DNA of 64,000 nt from Luteolibacter arcticus (GTDB lineage: Bacteria; Verrucomicrobiota; Verrucomicrobiia; Verrucomicrobiales; Akkermansiaceae): the NCBI RefSeq assembly GCF_025950235.1, contig NZ_JAPDDT010000002.1, forward strand, positions 682,001 to 746,000, written 5' to 3'. The position numbers and the translations under genes were made by a program. Below the pieces are notes generated by a model. That model saw only the letters and a program-made list of their open reading frames with translations. It searched no databases and was not told the origin of the DNA. Shown here one piece after another: positions 43,572 through 53,289 of the stretch (positions are counted from its first letter, which is position 1; every line of letters starts with the position of its first letter).

Positions 43572-44687
43572 ATGAAACCGCGAATTCACGTCGGCACCCG
43601 CAAGGGCCTCTTCGCGTTCGAGAAAACCAACGGCCACTGGACCCCGGCGGGCGAATGGTTTCTCGGCATCCATGTCCCGATGCTGCTCCACGATCGCCGG
43701 GATGGACTGCTTCACGCTGCCCTCGAGCACGGCCACTTCGGCACCAAGATGCACCGCTCCGCCGATGGCGGGGCCACGTGGGAAGAGATGGCCGGCGTCG
43801 TCTATCCGCCGAAACCGGATGACGTGCCGGAGATCCGCGACAACTTCCGCAATCTGGTCGTCCCGTGGTCGCTGGAAAAGGTGTGGTCGTTGGAAACCGG
43901 CGGCGTTGATCAGCCGGGCCTGCTGTGGTGTGGCACTATTCCCGGTGGCCTGTTTCGCTCCACCGACAGTGGCAGGACGTGGGAGCTTGTTCGCGGATTG
44001 TGGGACCGGCCCGAGCGCGCCGATTGGGGCGGGGGTGGCTACGATTTTCCCGGCATCCACTCGATCTGTGTCGATCCACGCAATTCCCAGCGCTTGGCGG
44101 TCGCCATTTCCTGCGGCGGCGTCTGGCTGACGGAGGATGGTGGCGAAACCTGGGAGCAAGGCGCCCACGGCATGACCTACGATTTCCTGCCGGCCGAGCA
44201 GGGCGGGGCCGAGCCGGACGGCCAGGACCCGCACCGCATGGTGATGTGTCCCACGGTGCCGGATCGCTGCTGGGTGCAGCACCATTGCAGCATCTACCGC
44301 TCCGATGGGGCGGGCCGCGGTTGGCAGGAGATTCCCGGCGTGAAGCCGTCCGGCTTCGGGTTCGCCGTCGCCGTGCATCCCAAGGAGCCGGACACCGCGT
44401 GGTTCGTGCCGGCACGCAAGGACGAGTTCCGCTATCCGGTCGATGGCGAACTCGTTGTCACCCGCACCCGCGACGGCGGCAAATCCTTTGAGGTCCTCAG
44501 CAAGGGCCTCCCCCCCTCGCCATGCTACGACCTGATCTATCGCCACGGTCTCGACATCGACGCCAGTGGTGACGTGCTGGTGATGGGATCCACCACCGGC
44601 GCGCTGTGGGTCAGCGAGGACCAGGGGGATTCGTGGGAGCTGCTCACGGCGCACTTGCCGCCGGTTTACTGCGTGCGCTTCGCCTGA
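43572..44687 (+). CDS. BNR/sialidase-like beta-propeller protein
   Basis: A 371-residue cytosolic-looking protein (no signal peptide) made of repeated Asp-box/BNR motifs: MHRSADGGATWEEM, LFRSTDSGRTWELV, VWLTEDGGETWEQG and LWVSEDQGDSWELL, as in sialidase-type or WD40/YVTN propellers. The first residues, MKPRIHVGTRKGLFAFE, form an edge strand. A purine-rich GAAAGGAAG lies 8 nt before the ATG, one of the few visible ribosome-binding sites. This gene pairs with the MoaD-like gene (28 nt apart); the pairing suggests a shared process, but the substrate is unknown. Confidence 0.85.
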   Translation: MKPRIHVGTRKGLFAFEKTNGHWTPAGEWFLGIHVPMLLHDRRDGLLHAALEHGHFGTKMHRSADGGATWEEMAGVVYPPKPDDVPEIRDNFRNLVVPWSLEKVWSLETGGVDQPGLLWCGTIPGGLFRSTDSGRTWELVRGLWDRPERADWGGGGYDFPGIHSICVDPRNSQRLAVAISCGGVWLTEDGGETWEQGAHGMTYDFLPAEQGGAEPDGQDPHRMVMCPTVPDRCWVQHHCSIYRSDGAGRGWQEIPGVKPSGFGFAVAVHPKEPDTAWFVPARKDEFRYPVDGELVVTRTRDGGKSFEVLSKGLPPSPCYDLIYRHGLDIDASGDVLVMGSTTGALWVSEDQGDSWELLTAHLPPVYCVRFA

Positions 44688-44713
44688 GGCCCGCGATTTG
44701 CTAGAGAGTTCTC

Positions 44714-45187
44714 ATGTCCGACGATCCCCGCTTCATGCGCCGCGCCATTGAGCTTGCCCGGATGGGCATGAAAACCCGTGCGGGCGGCCCCTTTGGAGCG
44801 GTGGTGGTCAAGGATGGCGAAATCATCGGGGAGGGTCACAACCGTGTGCTCGCCACCAATGATCCGACGGCCCATGGCGAGGTCGTGGCCATTCGCGAGG
44901 CTTGTGCCCGGCTCGGCACGTTCAGTCTGGCGGGCTGCGAGATCCACACGACCGGCGAGCCCTGCCCGATGTGCCTCGGGGCGATCCATTGGGCACGGAT
45001 CGGCCGCATCTACTATGGATTTAGTATTTCCGACGCTGCGACCATCGGCTTCGACGATCGCGAGTTCTACCGCCAGTTCTCGTTGCCGCTGGAAGAGCGG
45101 GACGTGGCGATTACCGAGTCGCCAGGTCAGGAAGCAAAGGTGCTATTGGCCGAATACCTTTCACTGCCGGACCGGGTGGCCTACTGA
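44714..45187 (+). CDS. Nucleoside/guanine deaminase (CDA superfamily)
   Basis: A 157-residue zinc deaminase of the cytidine/deoxycytidylate deaminase fold. The zinc site is H54-G-E56 (AHGEVVAIREAC) with PCPMC (Cys84 and Cys87 as ligands), and Glu56 is the proton shuttle. The HGEVVAIR variant and RIYYGFSISDA region are most like guanine deaminase; the substrate could also be another purine base. There is no TadA-type extension. It follows the propeller gene by 26 nt on the same strand. A possible hairpin terminator lies just after it. Confidence 0.88.
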   Translation: MSDDPRFMRRAIELARMGMKTRAGGPFGAVVVKDGEIIGEGHNRVLATNDPTAHGEVVAIREACARLGTFSLAGCEIHTTGEPCPMCLGAIHWARIGRIYYGFSISDAATIGFDDREFYRQFSLPLEERDVAITESPGQEAKVLLAEYLSLPDRVAY

Positions 45188-45203
45188 AGAGTTCGAACGC
45201 ACG

Positions 45204-45235
45204 AAGGTCCCGCCGAAGTGCTTCGACGAGACCTT
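45204..45235 (+). terminator. Hairpin after the deaminase gene
   Basis: AAGGTC (45204-45209) pairs with GACCTT (45230-45235), enclosing an inner CGAAG-TG-CTTCG stem (45214-45225). Only a short TTT follows, so it is a possible but weak intrinsic terminator for the four-gene rightward operon. Confidence 0.35.
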
Positions 45236-45276
45236 TGCAAGAATGATCCGAATCCAGCGAACAAGGGCTTCGGCAC

Positions 45277-46161
45277 TCAGTTGCGGCGCCGGCGCACGAG
45301 CGCAAGACCTCCAAGCACGCCGAGCAGCGCGGTGGAGGGCTCGGGAACGATTGCCAATCCAGTGAAGGTCAGACCCGGAGTATTACCGACCGCCCCGACC
45401 AGATTGCTGATACCAGTGGTGAGATTGATCGTATACAAGTTGGTGACGCCGGCAACGTTGGCCAACGCGTAGCCGGTGTTTGTCAGGTCGATGTCAAAGC
45501 CGCTGCCTGTGGGTGTGAAGCCCAGGCCGAAGGCACTGACCGCCACCCCGTTCCCGAACGTTCCGGCAGGTGTGGTGTGCGAATTGAGGAAACCATCCGA
45601 GGAAAGCGTGTACAAAACCGCGGACCCGGGATTGTCGCCCGGATTCGTGTATCCTGCGCCCAGCACCGTGATGCCCGCACGAGCGCCTCCCAACGAATCG
45701 GTGAAGGTGAATCCGCCGTCCACCAGGACACCGCCGGGATTCGTCACCGTCTGCGGCAAGGAGGCAACATCCGGCTGGATACGGTAGTTGTTGGCCCCGC
45801 CATTGGAAATCACCCGGACCCGGTCGGCGAACGGATTGAAGTCGAACGCGTTCACCGAGCCCGTGATCGGGTTGGTGTTTGGCGTCCAGGCGCTGGTGCT
45901 TGTGCCGTTCGCAGTGTTGATCCGGGATCCAGCGCCGCTGCCGGTGATCCCGTAGAGCGCGCCGTTTGCCCCGTAGATGTCAACATCGACGTAGCCTGTG
46001 GCGGCACCGGAGGTACCCACCTGGCTCACCGCTCCGGGAGCGGCCGAGTCAAAGGAGTAGAAGCTGTTGTCGCTGCCGATCGTGTAGATCGTGACCGCGT
46101 TGGCAGAAGAAACGAACAGGCCGAAGGCGATCGCCGGGAGGGAAAATGAGAGAGAGGACAT
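45277..46161 (-). CDS. DUF4394 domain PEP-CTERM protein
   Basis: A 294-residue secreted protein with a signal peptide from the ATG at 46161 (MSSLSFSLPAIAFGLFVSSA) and a DUF4394 beta-propeller-like domain (TIYTIGSDNSFYSFDSAAPG, VNAFDFNPFADRVRVISNGG). The end is a PEP-CTERM sorting signal: VPEPSTALLG, a hydrophobic segment and RRRRN. Exosortase would cut at the PEP motif and the protein would be surface-associated; exosortase is not encoded in this window. I saw no known sigma-54-type site upstream. An in-frame extension to 46218 would add 19 residues before the signal. Confidence 0.9.
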   Translation of the reverse strand: MSSLSFSLPAIAFGLFVSSANAVTIYTIGSDNSFYSFDSAAPGAVSQVGTSGAATGYVDVDIYGANGALYGITGSGAGSRINTANGTSTSAWTPNTNPITGSVNAFDFNPFADRVRVISNGGANNYRIQPDVASLPQTVTNPGGVLVDGGFTFTDSLGGARAGITVLGAGYTNPGDNPGSAVLYTLSSDGFLNSHTTPAGTFGNGVAVSAFGLGFTPTGSGFDIDLTNTGYALANVAGVTNLYTINLTTGISNLVGAVGNTPGLTFTGLAIVPEPSTALLGVLGGLALVRRRRN

Positions 46162-46323
46162 GTTGATTTTTTGGTTAGGTAGCCGCGATTGAACCAGACT
46201 CGTGGATCTTCCCACCAAATCGATGGGGGCAAATCCCCTTTCTAGACCGTTTTCGGATACCCCTATTCGGTGGCCTCGAGCTGCCCCGCTCCTGAGCCGC
46301 GACGATCATCGGGGTAACGTTTC

Positions 46324-46506
46324 ATGGCACCGGCTCGGGAGCCGCCGGGAATCAGCGGGGTCATTTACGGTGAGGAGTATGCGACCTCCGATCTCGGTTC
46401 CTGGCTGCCGATTCCCGACACCGGCAGCGGTGGAAGCCACGTCTTTGCCGTTCCGATGGCGGGCAAGGAAGCGCTTTTCATCCGGCTGGTGGTGATCGCC
46501 GAATAG
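46324..46506 (+). pseudogene. Orphan C-terminal fragment of a secreted protein
   Basis: A 60-residue frame closed upstream by an in-frame TAA at 46315-46317. Its sequence (YATSDLGSWLPIPDT, GGSHVFAVPMAGKEALFIRL) resembles the C-terminal beta module of the large secreted proteins here: an S-x-x-L-x-x-W motif, then F-x-V-P and a final F-x-R-L strand. It is probably the remnant of a deleted gene, although a short real gene cannot be excluded. Confidence 0.4.
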
Positions 46507-46533
46507 TCAGTCGAGACGCCGTCGAGGAGGCCC

Positions 46534-47475
46534 TCAGTCAGTCCCGGCCCGATACACCGCCAGGGCTCCGCAAAGGTCGCCGAGGGCGCAGCCGACGGAC
46601 TTGAAGAGGGTGATCTCTTCTTCCGAGGTTCGGCCGGGAACGGTGCCACGGCAGAGGTCGGCGAGTTCACCCGTCACTTGCTCTTGGGAGAAGACGCCTT
46701 CGGCGATCGGCACGAGGATCTCGCCCGCTTCGCGAAAGCAGTTCGCGCGGGTGTCCACGTACACCTTCGAGCGCGTCACCAGTTCCGTATCGCACTCGCG
46801 TTTGTCGGCGTGATGATTGCCCAGGAAATCGGTGTGGGTGCCGGGCTTCACCCAGGCACCGCGGACGAGGATATCGGGACTGCCAGTGGCGGCGACGATG
46901 ACGTCCGCTTCGCCGCATGCGGCTTGGATGTCTTCGGCGACGTCGAAGCTGATGCCGGGATATTCGGCGGCCGCGGCGGAGATCAAAGCGCGGGCCTTGT
47001 CCGGATCCCTGCCCCATACCAGTACGCGCTGGATCGCGCGCACGCTCGCATGGGCACGGATGAGGTAGGGTGCAAGCCGGCCCGTTCCTAACAGGAAGAG
47101 AGTAATGGCATCCTTGCGCGCGAGAAAGTCCGCCGCCAGCGCCGAGACACCGGCCGTCCGCCAGTAGGTCACGCTTGCGCCATCGACGAGTGCCAGCGGC
47201 ACGCCATTCGCGCGATCGAAGATGAGGATCTTCGAATAGAGCGAGCGAAAGGGCGCTTGGTTCTGCGGAAAGTAGGTGAACGCCTTGAGCGCGATCACCT
47301 GGTCGTTCCACGACGGCAGCATCGCGAACGCTTCATGCCCCGGTGAGGACGGATCGAGCAGCATCACCTGCCGCGGCGGCATGGTGTAGTCGCCGGCGAA
47401 GGCTTCGCGCAGCGCTCTGATAAAGTCCGGATACCGCAGCGCGGCGTGAACCTGCTCTTCCTCGAGGATTTTCAT
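46534..47475 (-). CDS. Ornithine cyclodeaminase/mu-crystallin family protein
   Basis: A 313-residue NAD(P)-dependent enzyme of the ornithine cyclodeaminase/mu-crystallin family. It shows the substrate-side PPRQVMLLDPSSPGHEAFAM and KAFTYFPQN, the dinucleotide-binding LFLLGTGRLAPYLIRAHASV (Gly-x-Gly), and VDGASVTYWRTAGVSALAAD, the conserved family block. The second Gly of the usual GxGxQA motif is replaced (GTGRLA). It could act on ornithine, alanine or a related imino acid. The rlpA gene ends 10 nt upstream on the same strand. Confidence 0.9.
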   Translation of the reverse strand: MKILEEEQVHAALRYPDFIRALREAFAGDYTMPPRQVMLLDPSSPGHEAFAMLPSWNDQVIALKAFTYFPQNQAPFRSLYSKILIFDRANGVPLALVDGASVTYWRTAGVSALAADFLARKDAITLFLLGTGRLAPYLIRAHASVRAIQRVLVWGRDPDKARALISAAAAEYPGISFDVAEDIQAACGEADVIVAATGSPDILVRGAWVKPGTHTDFLGNHHADKRECDTELVTRSKVYVDTRANCFREAGEILVPIAEGVFSQEQVTGELADLCRGTVPGRTSEEEITLFKSVGCALGDLCGALAVYRAGTD

Positions 47476-47485
47476 GAAGCCGTGG

Positions 47486-48040
47486 TCAGAAGATTCCGAA
47501 GAACCACTTCTTCTTCGCGCTGCGCTTGTATTCGCCGTCGCCGACGGAGAGGACCTTCACCTCCACCTCGGCCAGCCCTTGGTCCCTGAAGCCGATCTTT
47601 TTCGCGGCGCGAGGCGAGAGATCGATGATGCGGTCGCCGATGAAGGGGCCGCGGTCATTGACCCGGCATTTCACCGACTTGCCATTCTCAATGTTGGTGA
47701 CCTGCACCATGCAGGGCAGGGGCAGGGTCTTGTGCGCGGCGATCAGGTGCCACGGCATGACCTTTTCACCGAGCGAGGTTTGGCCGCGCTTGAGGCCGAA
47801 GAAGCTGGACTCATTGTACCAGGAGGCGGTGCCGCTTTCGACGTGGTGGATCGCTTGGTCCACGTCCATCGGGTGATAGGTCTGCCCGCGGACGTGGTAC
47901 GACTTGGTCTGATAGCCCCGGTAATCGCCACCCGGATAGGCGCAGGAGGCCAGTAGCAAAAATGGCAAAAGCCGGAGAAGAGGTCCGCGGCCTTCGTTCG
48001 GGCCGGCATCGGACTTCCTCCGGCGTGGCAAGGCGGGCAT
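47486..48040 (-). CDS. rlpA: RlpA-like septal ring lytic transglycosylase
   Basis: A 184-residue lipoprotein with a long basic start, a hydrophobic core and lipobox LLASC (Cys33). The double-psi beta-barrel domain (about 68-165) carries GTASWYNESSFFGLKRGQTS, LPCMVQVTNIENGKSVKCRV, NDRGPFIGDRIIDLSPRAAK and related strands, the catalytic region of RlpA, which cleaves glycan strands that lack peptide stems at the septum. No SPOR domain is present. Its ATG overlaps the stop of the HU gene by one nucleotide (TAATG). Confidence 0.9.
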   Translation of the reverse strand: MPALPRRRKSDAGPNEGRGPLLRLLPFLLLASCAYPGGDYRGYQTKSYHVRGQTYHPMDVDQAIHHVESGTASWYNESSFFGLKRGQTSLGEKVMPWHLIAAHKTLPLPCMVQVTNIENGKSVKCRVNDRGPFIGDRIIDLSPRAAKKIGFRDQGLAEVEVKVLSVGDGEYKRSAKKKWFFGIF

Positions 48041-48357
48041 TACTTATCGCGCTCGCGGATCATCGGCAGGGTGCGGGCGACCTGCTCCTTCATTTCCTTG
48101 CCCGGCTTGAACTTGACGACGGCGCGGGCGGGGATCGGCACATCCTTGTCCGGATCCTTCGGGTTACGGCCGATCTTGGCCTTGGTCTCCTTCACCTGGA
48201 AGGCGCCGAAATTCCGCATCACCACGGTGTCGCCGTTGGAGAGGGAATCGGTGATGGAATCGAGGGTCTTCTGGATCACGTCGAACACCTGCTGTTGGGT
48301 GAGGCCGGTTTCGTTGGAGATTTTGATGACGAGCTCGCGTTTGGTGATGGTTGCCAT
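48040..48357 (-). CDS. HU/IHF-family DNA-binding protein
   Basis: A 105-residue nucleoid protein of the HU/IHF fold. It begins TKRELVIKISNETGLTQQQV, then has MRNFGAFQVKETKAKIGRNP and the beta-arm region ending IPARAVVKFKPGKEMKE. It lacks the standard IHF alpha/beta signatures, so HU-like is the safer call. It lies 87 nt downstream of rnhC and overlaps the start of rlpA, an unusual operon of DNA-structure and cell-wall genes. Confidence 0.93.
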   Translation of the reverse strand: MATITKRELVIKISNETGLTQQQVFDVIQKTLDSITDSLSNGDTVVMRNFGAFQVKETKAKIGRNPKDPDKDVPIPARAVVKFKPGKEMKEQVARTLPMIRERDK

Positions 48358-48444
48358 GGCTTTACGGGTGAAATGGTTCTGCGTGCAGCGGGGGGATTGG
48401 ACACCACAGAGGGCGGTGTTTGTCCCGCGAAAAAGTGCGAAAAA

Positions 48445-49440
48445 TCATGCTGGATCCATGCCAGCGCCGTTTGAATCACCGCTGACCGCTGCCGTGGTCT
48501 TGAAATGCAGCTTTGCGACCTTGCCAAGCGCCTCCATTCCGTGCTTGGCGACGACCTGCTTGGCGGCCTCGATTACCGCGGCGGAAGCTCCCAATGGTAG
48601 CACAATACCTCCCGCGGAGGAAGTCTTGTCCATCCACTCCACGAAACGCTCGCGAGCGAGGATGGATGCGGCGGCCACGGCGATGTCCGATTCTCCCTTG
48701 GTCCGCTGGTCGAGCTGGATGGATATATTTTGCTGCTTGAGCGCGCGTGCCAGCACGTCGGGCCGGGCGAATTGGTCGCTCAGGGCGCGCGGGCAGGCCG
48801 GCCGCTGGGCTGCAAGATTTGCAATGACCTTGGCATGGCCCCAGGCGAGCAGGCGGTTGAGATTGCCGAACGAGGCGAACATCCCGTTGTAGCGTTCCGG
48901 GCCGATCGCCACGACCGAGGTCGCGACGCCCGGCACCTCGCGGATCTTCGCGGCGAGGTCGCGGATGCGTTTTGCGCTGGAGATCCGCTTCGAATCCATC
49001 ACCCCCGCGGCCATCAGTGCCCGGACGACGGTCGTATCGGTATAGACCCCGGCGATGACCAGCGGGCCGAAGTAATCGCCCTTGCCGCTTTCATCGATGC
49101 CGAAGTGCGGCGCGAACATCTCGGGATCCAACTCTTCCTCGTAGCCTAACCGGGCCTCGCCGAGCACCTCGGGCTCCAAGATGAAGCGAATGAAGTCCTC
49201 GGTTTCCTTGCCCTGCACCAGCACCTTCGGGCCCTTCTCGTAGACGGACACGTTCAGCTTGCCCTTCTTCGCGGCGAAGAGCGTGTAGGGCTTGGCCTCG
49301 AACTCATAGCCGCGCTCCTCCAACACCTCCCGCAGGCGGGCGGCCTGGGCGGTGGTGAGCGGTGCGGTGTGGGAGGTCAGGGACACGCCGCAAGGGAACG
49401 GTCGCAGTGCGGTGAAGGCCAAGGATTTTCGCATCTTCAT
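48445..49440 (-). CDS. rnhC: Ribonuclease HIII
   Basis: A 331-residue type 2 RNase H that cuts RNA in RNA-DNA hybrids. An N-terminal TBP-like substrate-binding domain (about 25-90) precedes the catalytic domain, with IDESGKGDYFGPLVIAGVY (Asp116, Glu117), VMDSKRISSAKRI (Asp149) and a late ESDIAVAAASILARERFVEW block that carries the last acidic residue. I use the ATG at 49440; a longer in-frame start at 49566 gives a poor N-terminus. It heads a leftward group with the HU-like protein, rlpA and the cyclodeaminase homologue. Confidence 0.93.
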   Translation of the reverse strand: MKMRKSLAFTALRPFPCGVSLTSHTAPLTTAQAARLREVLEERGYEFEAKPYTLFAAKKGKLNVSVYEKGPKVLVQGKETEDFIRFILEPEVLGEARLGYEEELDPEMFAPHFGIDESGKGDYFGPLVIAGVYTDTTVVRALMAAGVMDSKRISSAKRIRDLAAKIREVPGVATSVVAIGPERYNGMFASFGNLNRLLAWGHAKVIANLAAQRPACPRALSDQFARPDVLARALKQQNISIQLDQRTKGESDIAVAAASILARERFVEWMDKTSSAGGIVLPLGASAAVIEAAKQVVAKHGMEALGKVAKLHFKTTAAVSGDSNGAGMDPA

Positions 49441-49575
49441 GGGGGCGGGAGAAACGAACGCGAAGGATTTTTTAAACCCATTCCGCGGGAACTGACATCC
49501 AGTGGAGTGAAGTGCCTCTCCCGCCAGGGAGGTTGCAACCCAAGGCAACCGGCACCGACCCGCCACTAATAACCC

Positions 49576-51755
49576 ATGAAACTCCTTCGATCCCTTGTTG
49601 CGCTGGGGCTTTCCTCCAGCGCGGCCTTTGCCCTAACCACGCAGAACTACGCCGATGCCACCGCTGAGGTGGGGTTGGCGAGTTCGCAGCCCCACCTCGA
49701 CATCACCTCGGTCGATGTGACCGTCGATGCCACCGGCGCGGATATCACGTTCAAGATCAACCTGACTGGTAGCCCGATAGCCACCAATTGGGGCAATTAC
49801 ATGATCGGCATCCGCTCGAATCCCGGCGGGGCGATCACCGGCAACGGATGGGGCCGACCCATCCACATGGCCGGCGGAATGACGCACTGGGTGGCCTCTT
49901 GGGTTAACGACGGCGGACCATCGGGAGCTGCCGGCCAAGTCTGGACCTACGCCACGAACTGGGCCAACACGGCGACGCCGACAGTCACCCGCGACGCGAC
50001 TGGCGTGACGATCACCACCACGACCGCGGCACTCGGACTCTCGCCGGGAGAAACGTTCTCCTTCGATGTTTATTCGAGCGGCGCGAACGGCGGTCCCAGT
50101 GCCGTGGATGCGCTTTCCGCTGCGACCACCTCCATCAACGACTGGCCCGGACCTTTCCCACCAATATCGTCGCCGGCACGCCTAATCCGGCAAAGACCTT
50201 CGTCATGCCCGGCACCGCGGACTATGCGACGTGGATCGCCGACTTCGGCCTCACGGGGAATGATGCGCTTGCCTCGACCGACTACGATCAGGACGACCTG
50301 ACCAACCAGCAGGAGTTCGATCTCGACCTCGGCCTCAATCCGACGTTTCAGGACACGGATTTCGACGGTCTTTGGGACGGCTGGGAAACGCTCGATGGTA
50401 TCTATGATGGTCCCGAGGATACGGGCACGAACCCCATGGTCGTTGATTCGGATGGTGACGGCGTCTCCGACGGGGAAGAAGTCGATCCCACCATCGAAGG
50501 AGCCTACCAGCAGAACCCGAACCGCTTCAACCACGCCAAGATGGTGGTGCCGGGCACCTTCAACACTCCCGGCACTTGGGATGCTACCGGGGTCAGCGAT
50601 CCGACGAACGAGATGACCCGCGTCGGAACCGATCTGACCCAGCAATATCAGTGGGCACTCGACTACCACTTCACCGTGCCGAAAGCCCAGATCACCTACA
50701 AGTTCGCTGCGGGATCCTGGACGCGGAACTGGGGCGCCAGCGGCACGGCCGGCGTGGCAGCGGCGAACGGCGGCGAGATCAATCGCATCGTCACCGCCAG
50801 CGGCATCCATCGCTTCACCTTCGACACGAACTCCCTGGCTCCCACTTACACGTTGACCCGGCCGAACTTCGCCGATGCGACGGCTTACCTCGCGGCCTAC
50901 GGCTTGATCGCGGGTGCAGACGAGGATGAGGACAACGTGAACAACGAAGCCGAGTTCACCGCCAATACCGACCCGCGCAACAAGGACACCGATGACGATG
51001 GCCTGGACGACGATGTGGACCCCGATCCGCTGGTGCCTGCGCCGGAGTCGCGCGAGGTGGTCTTCCAAGTGAACATGAGCGTGGCGATCAGCAACGGCGA
51101 CTTCGAGCTTGGTGATACAGTGCGCGTTATCGGTCAGTTCAATGGCTGGAACACAACCACCGGCGTGGTCCTGGAAGATCCCGACAGCGACGGCATTTAC
51201 ACCGGCCCCTATCAGGCGGTGGGCTTCGAGGGCGTCGCCTTCGGCACCTACAAGTTCTTCATCGATGGCGGCCCGAACTTCGGCTACGAGCAGGGTGCGG
51301 ATCGCAATTTCAACCTTGGCCCGGATGGGGTTCAGCAAGAGTTGGCGGTCGTCTATTTCAGCCATGTGGGCCCTCCTGCGTGGTTCAACGCCTGGATCGC
51401 CACCTTCATCGGACTCTCCGATTCTTCCCGTGGCGGTGATCCCGATGGAGACGGCATGACGAATGAGGATGAGTTCCTCTTCGGCACCTCGCCGGCCAGC
51501 GGGGCGGAGCGTCCGATCTCCGCGACTCGCACCCAGACGGGCTTGCGGCTGACGTGGCTCGAGCGCGAGACCGGTGCCACCTACGCGTTGCAGGAGAATC
51601 CCGACCTCGCAGGGGTTTGGGATCCCAGCACCGTCGTTCCGGCCAACGCTACGGATCAATCCGGCGTGCCCGCCGACTACGATCGCGTGGAAGCGTTGGT
51701 GCCGGTCGGCAGTGGCGCGAACTTCTTCCGCGTGAGCGGCAGCGAGGACAACTGA
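49576..51755 (+). CDS. Secreted Ca-loop/starch-binding-like protein, interrupted by a frameshift
   Basis: Two overlapping frames join into one secreted protein of about 726 residues. Frame one (from ATG 49576) has a signal peptide (MKLLRSLVALGLSSSAAFAL) and a beta domain to about residue 194 (SINDWPGPF). The second frame continues TNIVAGTPNPAKTFVMPGT, with Ca-binding-like loops (STDYDQDDLTNQQEFDLD, DEDNVNNEAEF, DPDGDGMTNEDEFLFG), two starch-binding-like beta regions (ITYKFAAGSWTRNWG and VIGQFNGWNTTTGVVLED) and the C-terminal beta module ending NFFRVSGSEDN. Frames meet between 50152 and 50160; one missing base restores the reading. It is a pseudogene, a programmed shift or a sequence error. 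A strong terminator follows at 51781. Confidence 0.78.
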
Positions 51756-51780
51756 TTTACCCCTGGCGAACCCTCCCTTG

Positions 51781-51819
51781 CCCCGTCCGCTTCCCCAGCG
51801 GACGGGGTTTCGCGTTTTT
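51781..51819 (+). terminator. Intrinsic terminator after the frameshifted gene
   Basis: CCCCGTCCGC (51781-51790) and GCGGACGGGG (51798-51807) form a perfect 10-bp stem with a 7-nt loop, followed by TTTCGCGTTTTT. It ends the rightward transcript before the convergent DUF1501 gene. Confidence 0.85.
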
Positions 51820-51822
51820 CCT

Positions 51823-53285
<1,463 letters not shown>

Positions 53286-53289
<4 letters not shown>

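Noticed and set aside
43290-44654. A 454-codon minus-strand frame over the MoaD-like and BNR genes
   Set aside because: It overlaps two recognised genes; its translation is repetitive and lacks any motif.
49531-49540. GGTTGCAACC palindrome with nearby repeats as a riboswitch
   Set aside because: The region does not match any riboswitch core I know, and the repeats are short. I list no RNA element.
50070-51659. A 529-codon minus-strand frame over the frameshifted gene
   Set aside because: It is antisense to a secreted protein with Ca-loop motifs, and no family is visible.
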